Below are positions 24,595 to 36,382 of a stretch of DNA of 64,000 bases, piece by piece. The notes under the pieces were generated by a model, which was given only the letters and a program-made list of their open reading frames with translations, did no database searches and was not told the origin of the DNA. The stretch spans positions 139,119,213-139,183,212 of the forward strand of contig NC_133174.1 of NCBI RefSeq assembly GCF_040802235.1, read 5' to 3'. This DNA comes from Manis javanica. Its lineage: Eukaryota > Chordata > Mammalia > Pholidota > Manidae. Both the position numbers and the translations under genes were made by a program. Positions within the stretch are counted from its first letter, which is position 1. Each line of letters opens with the position of its first letter.

Positions 24595-24800
24595 TATTAT
24601 TTCCTAGGGCTGCCATAATAAATTATCATAAATTTCATGACTTAAAACAACAGAAATTTATTGTCTCGCAGTTCTGGAGGCCAGAAGGCTACATCAGGGT
24701 CCTGGCAGGGCCGTACTTCCCCCGAAGGCTCTAGCGGAGATGAAGAATCTCTCCTTGCGTCTTCCTGCTTCTGGTACCTACTGGCATTCCTTGGCTCATA
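24595..24800 (+). repeat. Dispersed mammalian repeat, family not named
   Basis: The text 'tagggctgccataataaatt' followed by 'cagttctggaggccagaag' near 24,669 is a familiar dispersed repeat of mammalian genomes. I do not assign a family name. It is non-coding. Confidence 0.65.
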
Positions 24801-25270
24801 GAAACATCATTCCAATTTCCACCTGAAGGAAAATAATAGCAGAAGAAAAGATGGATCTGATGCCCCAATTTAATGAGGGGCATCAGAAATGGTAATACAT
24901 GAATAAATATCATTTTTTTCTTAATTTCTTTGCAATATATATGTGAGTTTAAATGAAAAATCCTAACATTATAATATATAATATGTAACGTAGATGACAT
25001 AATACACGTGACAACTATAATATCAAAGGGGCAAGATCTTTACATTCACATGAGGCAATACAATACTGACTCTAAGCAAACTGAAAAGTTAATAGTGGAC
25101 TGATTTCCAATTCCCCATGTAAGGAACCTGGAAGTCACTGCTCCATCCTAACAAGTAAGCCCTCAACAGACTGAAAAAACAACTCTTGGGTATGTAAGCG
25201 AGGTGAGGATATGCGGCAAATGCTTCCCCAAAGCCTGGAGAGGCATGCACTAGCTGAAGACTCACTAGCT
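24801..25270. other. Intergenic, nothing recognised
   Basis: AT-rich and non-coding; no repeat that I can name. Confidence 0.45.
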
Positions 25271-26470
25271 GAAACTGCTGAGGACCCAAGGTCAGGGTAG
25301 GACAACCTCAACTGTAACTAAGGAATTGCTGGAAGCAACTCTGAGCGTAAACAGTTGCAGGGGTTCTAGTACTAGGGGGCACCCACAATATTGTGAATTT
25401 ACCTCTAGGAACTTGACCAGGTTCACACAATAAATATCAGAAAAAACCCACTCATACTTCCTGTGGCAGAAGGAAGAGCAAAGGAACTATTGTGAAATAA
25501 TCCTGAGCACTCAGTTCTTCTCAACAAGGGCCGCCCTTAGGAAAAACTGCTTAACTGGGGCCTCACCTGCTACGGTATTATCAAAACCAAACTGACCTGT
25601 GGGGAGGGAAATGCCCAACTCTAGTCAGCTCTAGTCTTTTGCTTGGAAGAAGGAAAATACCCAACTCCAGCCCACTCTAGCTACCCTGCCCCACCTAAGG
25701 TGGGAGAAAAATCTGAGAAGCGTTTGTGAAGTTCACAGTCCCGAGGCACAGGCTCACGAAATAGTGAGACCTACTCAGAGGCATATCTACCACTACCCCT
25801 GGTCCCTACACCTCACCACCACATTACCAAAGGCCTATACACGGCAGTTCCTTAGGCCTGGTACATCACATCCAAATAGCAAGAAAAAAATTGCAAAGCA
25901 TATGCCCGGACGCCAAAGATACAACTTGAAGAGACAGAGCAAATATCAGAAATAGGCATGACAAGGATGCATTTATCAGACCAGGAATTTAGAACAAATA
26001 TGATTAATACACAAAGGGCTCTTGTAGATAAAGTAGACAGCATGCAAGAACAGATGGGCAATGTAAGAAGAGGGGTGGAAATCCTAAGAAAGAACCAAAA
26101 ATAAATGCTAGAAATCAAAAACACTGTAACAGAAGTGCAGAATGCCTTTGCTGGGCTTATTAGTCAATGACAGAACTGAGGGAACAATCTCTGCAAAGAG
26201 AACAAAGACTGAAAAAAAAAGAGAAACGGAACAGGATATCCAAGGATTTGGGGCAAATATAGAAAGTGTAACACATACAAAATGGGAATTCCAGCTGGAG
26301 AAGAAAGAGAGAAAAGAAGAAATATTTGAAACAATGACTGAGAATTTCCCCAAAGTTATGTCAGACACCAAACAGAAGATCCGGAAGCTCGGAGAACACA
26401 ATCCAAAAAACTACACCTAATGATGTCATTTTCAAATGACAAAAAATCGAAGATAAAGAAAAACTCCTGT
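25271..26470 (+). mobile_element. LINE-1 5' UTR and ORF1-proximal region
   Basis: Plus-strand old-L1 5' end. The part from 25,880 to 26,460 contains the typical 'gaatttagaacaaatatgat' phrase near 25,986 and an ORF1-like 92-codon relic at 26,142-26,420, rich in Lys/Glu as in a coiled coil. It ends abruptly where a minus-strand L1 begins. Confidence 0.75.
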
Positions 26471-26477
26471 TTCAATT

Positions 26478-27615
26478 ACTAGAGCTTTGCAGTATATAGT
26501 TTGAAATCAGTAAGTGTCATGTCTCTGGCTTTGTTCTTCCATCTCAGGATTCCTTTGGCTATTTGAGGTCTTTTGTAAGTTCCATGCAAATAATAGGAAT
26601 TTTTTCCTTTGGTGAAAAATGCCACCAGAATTTTGATATGGATTACATTGCATTATGGATGGCTTTGGGTAGCATAGACATTTTAACAATGTTTATTTTT
26701 CTAATCCGTGAACACAGGATCTATTTGTGTCTCGTTCAATTTCTTTCATCAAAATCTTACAGTTTTCATTGTACAGATCTTTTACTTCCTTGGTTAAATT
26801 TATTCCTAAGAATTTTATTGTTTTGGATGTTATTATGAATTGAATAGTTTTCTTTATTTCCTTTTCTGATGTTTCATTATTAGTGCATAGAAATGCAATT
26901 GATTTCTGTATGATGATTTTATTTCCTGCAACTTTACTGAATTTGTTTAGTTTCAACAGTGTTTTAGTTAAATCTTTAGAACTTTCTATATATAAGATTA
27001 TATCATCTGCAAGTAATGACAATTTGCTTCTTCCTTTCCTTTTTGGATACTTTTTATTTCATCTTTCCTGATTGCTGTGGCTAGGACTTCTAGTACTATG
27101 TTGAATAAGAGTGGTGAGAGTGGGCATTCTTGTCTGTTTCCTCATCTCAGAGGAAAAGCTTCCAGTCTTTCACTGTCGACTATGATGTTAGCTGTGGGTT
27201 TGTCATAATGACCTTTATTATGGTGAGGTACATTTCCTCTATGCCCAATTTGTTAGGGGTTTTTATCATGAAAGGGTGCTTGTATTTTGTCAAATGCTTT
27301 TTCTTCATCTATTGAGATGATCGTATTATTTTTACCTTTCATTCTATTAATATGGTATATGACACTTATTGATTTGTGTGTTGAACCACCCTGGCATCCC
27401 AGGGATTAACCCCAGTTGGTCCTGGTATGTGATCCTCTGAATGTGTTGTTGAATTCAGTTTTCTAGTATTTTGTTGAGAATTTTTGCCTCTAGATTCATT
27501 AGGGATATTGGCCTGCAGTTTTCTTTTCTTTTCATGTTCTTGCCTGGCTTTGGTATCAGGGCAATCCTGTCTTTATAAAGTGAGTTTGGGAGTGTTCTGT
27601 CATTTTCAGTGTTTT
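26478..27615 (-). mobile_element. LINE-1 ORF2 reverse-transcriptase fragment
   Basis: Minus-strand L1 ORF2 covering the RT core. A frame at 26,693-27,022 begins with a '[11 protein letters not shown]' block, the RT active-site region, with a preserved Ala-Asp-Asp. A second frame at 27,455-27,637 carries the 'IALIPKPGK' and 'NCRPISLMN' blocks that precede it. It covers the same part of L1 as 28,797-29,935 and is therefore a separate, parallel copy. Stops between frames show that it is dead. Confidence 0.88.
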
Positions 27616-30600
27616 GCCTAACCCCTGATAAGCACAAATGTACTCTTAGTTTCTATGAGCACATATTTTAGATTCCACGTGTAAGTATTTGTCTTTCTCT
27701 GCTTGATTTTTCACTGACCTCGGTGTTCATCCATTTTGTCAGAAATGTCAGGATTTCCTTCTTTTATGTGTCTGAGTAATATTCCATTGCATATATGTAC
27801 TACATTTTCTTTATCCATTCATATGTCAATGGACACTTAGGTTGTTTCCATGTCTTGGCTATTGTGAATAATGCAATGAACATGAGGGTGCAGACATCTC
27901 TTGGAGATAGTGGTATCACTTCCTTTGGATATATACCTAGAAGTGGGATTCATAGATCATATGGTAGTTCAATTTTAAATTTTTTGAGGTCCACCCATAC
28001 TGTTTACCATAGTGGCTGTATCAGTTTACATTCCCAACAACAGTGCACAGCAGCTCCCTTTTCTCTACATCCTCGCCAACGCTTGTTACCTATTGTTTTT
28101 TTTCATGACAGCCATTCTAACATCAGGTATGAGGTGATATCTCATTGTGGTTTTGATTTGCATTTCCCTAAGGATTTTTTTATGTACTGTTGTCCATTTG
28201 CATGTCTTTTTTGGAAAAATGTCTATTCAGGTCATTCGCCCATTTTTAATTGTATGTTTTGTTTCTGCTATTGAGTATTATGAGGGTTTTTTTATATTTT
28301 CAGTATTAACCCCTTATCAGACACATAGTTTGTAAATACTTTCTCCCATTATTTAAATTGCCTTTTCATTGTGTTTATTGTTTCTTTTGCTCTGCAGAAG
28401 ATTTTTAGTATGATGTATTTCCACCTATTGACTTTTGATTTGTTGCTTATGCTTTGGTGTCATATCAAAAAAAAATCATGGCCAGTTCCAATGTCAAGGA
28501 GCTTTATCCCTATATTTTCTTCTAGAAGTTTTATGTAAATCTTACATCTAAGATTTAATCCATTTCAAGTTAATTTTTATGAGTGGTATAAAAGAGGGGT
28601 TAATTTAAATAATAACTTTTGCATGTGACTATCCACTTTTCCAATATCATTTACTGAAGAGACTATCCTTTACCCTTGAGTATTCTTGGCTCCCTTGTCA
28701 AATACTGGTTGACAGTATATGCACAGGTTTAAATCTGAGCTTTCGGTTCTGTTTCATTGGCTTGTGTGTCTGTTTTTGTGCCAGTGCCATACTGATTTAA
28801 TTACTATAGCTTTGTAATATAGTTTGAAATCAGGAAGTATGATTCCTCCAGCTTTGACATTCTTTCTCAGTTCTTTGGCTATTCAAGGACTTGAGTGGTT
28901 CCCTGTGAATTTTAGAATTACTTTTTTCTATTTCTGTGAAAAATAACATTGGAATTTTGATAGGGATTACATTGAATCGATAGATCACTTTGGGTAGTGT
29001 GAACTTTTGAACAATATTAATTTTTCTGATCCATATACATGGTATATCTTTCCATTTGTGTCTTCTTCAATTTCTTTCATCAATGTGTTATTGTCTTCAG
29101 TGTATAGACATGTCAATTCTTTGGTTAAATTTATTCCTAAGAATATTACTGTTTTTGATGCTATTGTGAATGAGATTGTTTCCTCAATTACACTTCAGAT
29201 AGTTCATTTTCAGGGTACAGAAATACAACTGATTTTTGTGTGTTGATTTTGTACACTGCAACTTTGCTGAATTCATTTATTAGTTCTAACATTTTTTGGG
29301 TGTGGAAAATTTAGGGTTTTCCTTATGTAATAGCATGTCATCTGCAAACAGAAAAAATTTAACTTCTTCCTTGCCAGTTTGGATGCTTTTTATTTCTTTG
29401 TCTTGCTTAATTGCTCTAGAGTGAACTTCCAGTACTATGCTGAATAACAGTGGTAAGAGTGGGCACTCATGCCTCATTCCCAGTCTTAAAGGAAAAGCTT
29501 TCAGCCTCTCACCATTGAGGATTATGTCAGCTGTGGATTTCTCATATATGGCTCTTATTATGTTGAGGTACGTCCCTTCTGTATCCAATTTACTGAGAGT
29601 TTTTACCATAAAAGAATGTTGAATTATTTCAAATGCTTTTCTCATCTGTTGACATTACCATACGATCTTTATCCTTCATTCTATTAGTGTGGTGTCTCAC
29701 ACTTAACAATTTGTGTATGTTGAAACATCTTTGCATCCCAGGGATAAAACCAATTTGATCATGATGTATGATCTTTTTAGTGTGCTATTGAATTAGGTTT
29801 ATTAGTATTTTGTTGTAATATTTGCACCTATGTTATATCAGATACATTGGCCTTCAGTTTCCTTTTTTTCGAGTATTCTTATCTGGTGTTGGTATCATGG
29901 TATTTCTGGCCTTATAAATGAGTTTGGTACTGTACCTTCCTCTTCAATTTTTTGGAGGAATTTGAGAAGCATTGGCCTTAACTCTTCTTTAAATATATTG
30001 AAAAATTCATCAGTGAAATGATTTCAGCCAGGTTGTCCTTTTGTTGGGAGGTCTTTGATTACTACTTTGATCTCCTTACTCATTGCTGCTCTGTTCAGAT
30101 TTCCTGCTTCTTCATGAGTCCATGTTGGTAGATTGTATATTCCCTTTTGATTTCTTCATTGACCCCCTAGTTTTTCAGAAGTGTGTTATTTTCCATGCAT
30201 TTGTAAATTTTCTACTTTTCTTACTATTATGGGTTTCTAGCTTCATACCATTGTGTTCAGAAACAATATTTCATGTGATTTCAATCATCTTAAATTTGTT
30301 AAGACTTCCTTTGTGGTGCAATATATGATCTACGCTGGAGAATGTTCTGTGTGCTCTTGAGGAGAATGTGCATTCTGCTGATGTTGGGTGAAATAGTCTC
30401 TAAATGTCTACTAGGTCCATTTGGTTTATGGTATAATTCAAGTCTTCTGCTTCCTTATTTTCTGTCAGGATATCTATTCAATGTCAAAGGTGAGGTACTG
30501 AAGTCCCCTATTGTTCTTTTATTGCTGTCTATTTGTTCCTTCAGTTCCATTAATATTTGTTTTAAACATTTAAGCACTCGATGTTGGCTGCATATATACT

Positions 30601-31260
30601 TACAAGTGTTATATCCTCTTCATGAATTTACCACTTTATCACCACATAGTGACGTTCTTTGTCTCTTGTGACTGATTTTATGTAAGTATAGCCACTCCTA
30701 CTCTCTTTCGGTTACCATTTGCACATATGTCTATTTCCATCTCTTCACTTTGAGCCTATGTGTGTCCTTAAAGCTGAGGTGAATCTCTTGTGGGCAGCAT
30801 AGTGTTGAGTCTTCCTTTTTATCCATTCAGCAATTCTGCATCTTTTGATGAGAGAATTAAATCCACTTATATTTAATGTAATTATTGGTATATAAGAACT
30901 TAGTACTGCCGTCTTGTTAATTGTTTTCTGGCTATTTTGTAGTTCCTTTGTTTTCTTCCCTTCCTTTATGATCTGATAATTTTGGTAGTGGTATGCTTTG
31001 GTTCCTATCTATCTTTTGTGTATCTTCTATGGTTTCTCACTTTGTGGTTATCATGAAGCTCACATAAAACATATTATAGTTGTAATAGTCTATTTTAAGG
31101 TTGTAACAACGTCACTTTGATTGCCTATAAAAACTCTACCCTTTTACTTCTTCAAACACATTTTATATATTTGATGTCATGATTTACATTTTTTACATTG
31201 TTTATCCATTAAACAATTATTGTAGTTATATTTATTTTTAATATTTTTGTTTTAACATTT
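27616..31260 (-). mobile_element. LINE-1, long minus-strand copy (ORF2 to 3' UTR)
   Basis: Reading on the minus strand from 31,260 down, one can follow ORF2 upstream of the RT (31,260-30,200), the RT with an '[10 protein letters not shown]' active-site block (frame 29,286-29,645), the C-terminal region (28,800-27,700) and the start of the 3' UTR near 27,640. Frames are broken by stops. It is the longest L1 in the window at about 3.6 kb. Confidence 0.88.
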
Positions 31261-31319
31261 ATACTAAAGTCAAAATGTTTATAAGTAACAAAAGTTAATA
31301 AAATACTTTAATAGACCCT

Positions 31320-32092
31320 TAAAAATTAGACATTTAAAGACACACAAATGGCCAATAAATATAGAAAATTATACATCACTAGTCATTACAAAAAGTCAAA
31401 TTAACACTATAATGCAACAGCACCACACATTCACTGGAATAGATAAAAGATCGATTTGTATTCACTGTTAACAAGTACATGAAACAAATGGAACTCTCAT
31501 ACATGAAGGGTGGAAGTTTAAAATATACAACCATTTTGAAAAACTCTGGCAGTTTCTCATAAAATTTAACATGTGCCTTTACCTACCATCCAGTAATTCT
31601 ACTCATAGGTACGTAACCAACAGGAAGGAAATCACATGTTCACAGAAAGACTCATACAATAAAGTTCATCGCAGCTTTATTCACAATAGCTAAAAAAAGG
31701 GGGGACCTGGGGAAAACAAAGTCCATAGTAATAGAATGAATAAATGAACTGAGGTAGAGCCATACAGTGGAGTTGTAGTCAGTATTGAAAAAAAGACTAC
31801 TGATAAATATAACAACATGCCTGGTCTCAAAAACAAGATGTTGAATGAAAGAAGTGAGATAAAAGAGGAGTGCACTCTATAATATGAAGTATAGGAAAAG
31901 GTAAAACTGATCTGTGAGAGAAGTCTGAATAGTGGTCACTTAAGAGAGTGGAGAGTAACTGGAAGGGGCACAAGGGAACTTCTGAGTGATGGTTACATGA
32001 ATGTACCCTTTGTCAAAGTTCATCTTTTCGTTTTTTTTTAAGATTTGTGGGCTTTGCTGTATACATATTACATCACAATAAAACACTGCTAG
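31320..32092 (+). mobile_element. LINE-1 3' end (old)
   Basis: Plus-strand L1 terminal region from late ORF2 through the 3' UTR, ending with 'cacaataaaacactgc' next to the LTR. Confidence 0.75.
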
Positions 32093-32095
32093 TGA

Positions 32096-32649
32096 TGCTG
32101 GGGTTCTTGTTTGCGGAGTCCATGAACTTCACAAACACTCAAGGTAGGAGAGCAAGGCAGAGATTTTTATTTAGAGATAAAGCGAGAGGACAGAGCTCCT
32201 GGCTCAGGCCAGAAGGGGACAGGAGAGGCCCGGAGTGGTGTGTTATCTAGGGGGTTTATAATTTGTTGGGAGACAAAGGGCTAGGGATGTGCACCTGCTA
32301 AGTGGTCCAAAAATATTTATCTTTGAAGAGACATTAAGTTTCTTATTAGTTGTCTTGCCAATGGGTTTCAGCCCCAGGCAAGTTCACTATGGATTCAATG
32401 TGACCAAAGAAAATGACAGCAAAAGTTTTTTTGGGTGAAAGGGTTTATTACCTGGCTTGTTCTCTGGTGGTAGGTCGAGCACTAGCATCTCTGCCTCTGC
32501 CCAGAGCACGGGGCCGAGCTCTCTATACAGCGCAATAATAGCTTATTGCCTAAAGGTGTGGAAGCGGTAGCCTAGCAACAGGCCAGTTACATCATCAAGT
32601 GGTTTAAGTTCAGTGGGATCCTGGCCATAGGAACCCCAGCTTCCCCACA
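32096..32649 (-). mobile_element. Solo LTR of an endogenous retrovirus
   Basis: On the minus strand the 554-base block starts TGTGGGGAAGC and ends AACCCCAGCA, giving the TG...CA ends of a retroviral LTR with short inverted repeats. Inside are a TATA-like 'ctgtatagagagctc' stretch near 32,520 and two poly(A) signals (near 32,440 and 32,175 in minus sense). I see no gag, pol or env beside it, so it is a solo LTR, probably class I by layout. Clean target duplications are not visible. Two poly(A) signals leave open that it is two LTR pieces joined. Confidence 0.7.
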
Positions 32650-33185
32650 TTAGTCTTCCTGGTTATTTACTAGAATTTTACTGCTCTGATTTCCTCCCAG
32701 GATAGCAGATTCCTGGTCTGGGAGCATATCACTCAAGACTACCTGCTTTGCTCCCAAGGTGGGCTGAGTTATTGTCTGTTTGTTAAAGAGTATGTTAAGA
32801 AACTGACTTTTTAACTAATTGGGTTTTAAAATGCAATCTTATTTTCCAGATGGAGTCCTTCATGTTTGCTTGGGCTTGCTTGTTAAAGTGCCCAGGTGGC
32901 AAATCACTTGACTAGGGCTGCAAGAAGAAAGGCAGCACGTGGGTAAAGTGAGAAAAAGAAGCTGGCCCCCCAGCAGGCCAGAGCAAGTCTCACAATGGAT
33001 TATCTTGCTTTGTTTCTTCCAGAGGCCCTCCCCCTCCTCTGTCTGAGCCCACCGTCCCTGTCTCATTAGAAAACAAAAACATAATGATCAGCTGAATATT
33101 ACTGTAATTATTAAAGAAATGAAAAACCAAATTTTTCCAACAAAGAAAATCTAGGCCAAAATGCCATTGCTGCAATTTCTACCAG
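32650..33185. other. Intergenic, nothing recognised
   Basis: No frame above about 70 codons, no repeat that I can name. Sequence of mixed composition between the LTR and the next L1. Confidence 0.4.
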
Positions 33186-34190
33186 TCATCAGAAACAAGT
33201 AATTACAGTTGAACAAAACTTGTTCCATAGAATAAACAAAGATGCAACACTACCAAAATCATTTTATGAAGCTATAAGCGTGAGACCAAAACCTGATGAA
33301 CTGAATGAGCAAATAAAATTATAGGCCAGTCTGATTCATAGTCATGAATGAACAAATCTTAAAAACTGTTTATAAATCATATCCAACAATATATAACAGC
33401 CTAATACATCATGACCTGGCTGGGTTTATCTTAGAAATACAATTCTGGTTAAAACATTGTTAATGTTATTCACCACATTAATATTTTAGAGGAAAACAAT
33501 ATTTTGATTATGCAAAAAGTCATAGGAAATAAATCATATAATAAAATTTAATATCCATTCTTTGCCAAAAATAAGAGTAAACAACAAATACAAGAGAACG
33601 TCCTTGATATAATACCAATGTATCTATAAAATTACTTACTGAAAACATCACACTTATCCGTAATACATTAAAATACTTCTCTTGACATTGGGGCTATAAG
33701 AAGATGGCTATAATTACCACTACTATTCAACATTACAGTGCAAGTCCTAGTCAGTTCAGTTATGAATTTTTTAAAAGAACTAAAAACAGAAATGTAGGAA
33801 CAGTAGTATAAAACTAACTTTATTCATAGATTATATTGTTGATTACATAGAAAAATCTAAAAGAATCTATAAATAAGCTGTTATATTTAAGAAGGGACTA
33901 TAGCAAAATTGCTGGATGAAAAAAATGACATCCAAAAATCAGTTTTCTGTAAGTGAGCAAAAGACATATAAGTCATTAAAATATCCCAGTTGTAATCGCA
34001 TCAAAAACATCTATTCAGATATGCCTCTGAATAAAAGGCCATTAAAAGGAACAATTCTCTACAAATAGAAAAAACAAGATAATATATAAAATTCATAATT
34101 TTAGAGGTTCCAGATAGTGGTGGAAACAACAAGGATTAAATAAATTAACATTAACATGCTAAGAGGAGAAAATCTTTCCAAAGTGAACTG
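33186..34190 (+). mobile_element. LINE-1 ORF2 RT-region relic
   Basis: Plus-strand, A-rich, old L1 matching the RT and post-RT part of ORF2 (for example 'atgacctggctgggtttatc' near 33,411). Many frameshifts. Confidence 0.7.
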
Positions 34191-34785
34191 ACAATCTCCA
34201 AATGTTTTTTTCCCCTGGAAAATGTACTAACTCAGAACAGGCTGAGGAGCAGGCTTATCAAGGCAAAAAAGTCTCTACTGGGAGAAAACAAAAACCAACA
34301 AAGCTTTTAACTGTTTGACAGTTAAAACAGGGCTGGTTGACAAACTGAAAAGTTGATAAGACTTAAATGCTCGGCAGATTTCCCCTACCAGACATTTGCT
34401 GACTTCTGGAACTGCACAAGAACACAGGGAGCTAGGTCAGATGCTTCTAGAAGGTAAAGTGAAATCTCCAGCAACTGCCCAGTTCTTAAGAAACAGACAT
34501 GTGCTAGCATTTGAAGCTACAGGAGGCTGCAAACTGTGAATGTGAACAGGCAGATCAAAACCCACCGAGGTTTTACATCCCAGGGAGGAAGAGCAAAGCA
34601 GAAATACACTGGCTTTAACTAAAACTGCAATCCAGCCCTCACTCAGCTCAGTGTCTAACGGGATTGGGGTAAGCATCTCCTCACCTTATCTGCTTAAATA
34701 AAAGGGGAAAAGTAGAGCTCTCTTTAGACTCTCTCATCTAGAGTCTCTATGGTTCTTTTATACATAATGCATGGCGTGCAATAAA
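34191..34785. other. Unassigned, possibly L1 5' UTR
   Basis: This stretch separates two plus-strand L1 pieces. Parts near 34,730-34,785 resemble old L1 5' UTR, but I am not certain. The 79-codon minus frame inside has no recognisable product. Confidence 0.35.
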
Positions 34786-35695
34786 AAATTACTACAACTA
34801 CTGCATACCTATTAGAATGACTGAAATCCACAACACTGATAACACCAAATGCTCGTGAAGGTGTGGAGCACAGGAACTCTCATTCACTGCTGGTGGGGAT
34901 GCAGAAGGGTATGCTTCCTTTGGAAGACTGTTCAGAGATTTCTTGATTAAACAGTTAAATACTTTCACCATATGACCCCAGCAATCATGCTCCTTGGTAC
35001 TTATCCAAATGAGTTGAAAATTTATGCCTACACAAAAACCTACACCGATGCTTTGAGAAGCTTCATTTATAATTTTCAAAACTTGCATAGTATCCAGATG
35101 TCCTTCAGTAGGTGAATAGACAATAAACTGTGGCATATCCAGACAATGGAATCTTATTCAGTGCCAAAAAGAAATGAGCTACCAAGCTATGAAAAGGCAT
35201 GGAGGAACCTTCAATGTATATTACTAAGTAGAAGAAGCCAATTTGAAAAGTCTACATATTGTAAGATCCCAACTATATGATGCTCAGGAAAAGGCAAAAC
35301 TACGAGACAGTAAAAAGATCAGTAGTTGCCAGGGGTTATAGGGACGGAGGATGGATAGGCAGAGAACAGAGGATTTGGGGGGCAGTGAAACTACTCTGTA
35401 TGGTACTGTAATGGTGGGTAACTGTCATTATGCATTTGTTCAAACCCATTGAATGTACTATGCCAAAAGTGAACCCTAATGTAAACCAGAGACTTTGGGT
35501 GATTATGTGTTCATGTAAGCTCATCAATTGTAATAAATGCACCACTCTGGTGGGAGGTGTTGGTAAAGGGGAAGGTTATGCATGAACGGGGGCAGGCAGT
35601 AAATGGGAAATCTCTGTACCTTCCATTCAATTTTTCTGTGAACCTAAAACTGCTCTAAAAAATAAAGTGTATTAAAAATAATAAAATTAAAAATA
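34786..35695 (+). mobile_element. LINE-1 3' end (old)
   Basis: L1 terminal ORF2 and 3' UTR with conserved landmarks ('tgctggtggggatgcag' near 34,889) and an A-rich end at about 35,690. It is of the same subfamily type as the piece at 54,200-55,070. Confidence 0.8.
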
Positions 35696-36342
35696 CTAGA
35701 TATGCAAAAAGTTAAGACAGTATGACATATACATCAAGAGAAAAGATTTAAAACATGCAGAAGGACAGATGATCTGGACATTGGAATCATCAGGAAATTA
35801 CTTTAAAATTAGCTATGATTGATGTTTAAAAATAAAAAAGAGAAAAGATAAAAAGATGAATGAAGAAATTCAATAAGGAATTTTTTTAATGGAAATAATC
35901 AAATGGATATCTTAGAACAAAATGACCAAGAACTCAGTGCATGGGTTTAACAGGATAGTGGACACAAAAAGAACATGATTATATTAATCCAAAACATGTT
36001 AATACACAATACTAAACCTGAAGCACAGAAACAAAATGAATTGGAAAAAAGACAAAGCAAAGAGACTTGTCAGATACAGTCAAGGCCTAACACATATGTA
36101 ATGGGAAAAGAAGGAGTGGGGTAGAAGCAATATTCAAAGAGATAAAATATCCAAAAGGTTTACAAAACCAGTGAAAGACATAAACCCACAGAATCAAGTT
36201 CAGTAGACCATAAGCAGGATAAGTACATAGGCACATCATAGTCAAGCTACTAAAAAAAAAAAAAAAAAAAATGGAGAAAATCTTTCAAGTGCCCAGAAGA
36301 ATAACATACACTACATTCAACGGAACAACACTGAAACTGAAA
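35696..36342 (+). mobile_element. LINE-1 5' UTR/ORF1 region, left part
   Basis: Plus-strand old-L1 5' region, for example 'ggaatcatcaggaaattac' near 35,783 and a 20-base A run at 36,252-36,271. It is interrupted at 36,343 by a tiny L1 3'-end insertion and continues after it. Confidence 0.65.
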
Positions 36343-36382
36343 CCTTCGTAAGATTGTGTATCAATGATACTTTAATAAAAAA
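36343..36382 (+). mobile_element. Minute LINE-1 3'-end insertion
   Basis: About 40 bases reproduce the last part of a younger L1 3' UTR plus a short A tail (compare 38,161-38,208). The 8 bases AAACTGAA occur on both sides (about 36,334-36,341 and 36,383-36,390), consistent with a target-site duplication. Confidence 0.65.

Noticed and set aside
26142-26420. 92-codon frame as an independent coiled-coil gene
   Set aside because: It is the ORF1-proximal relic of an old L1, collinear with L1 5' sequence on both sides.
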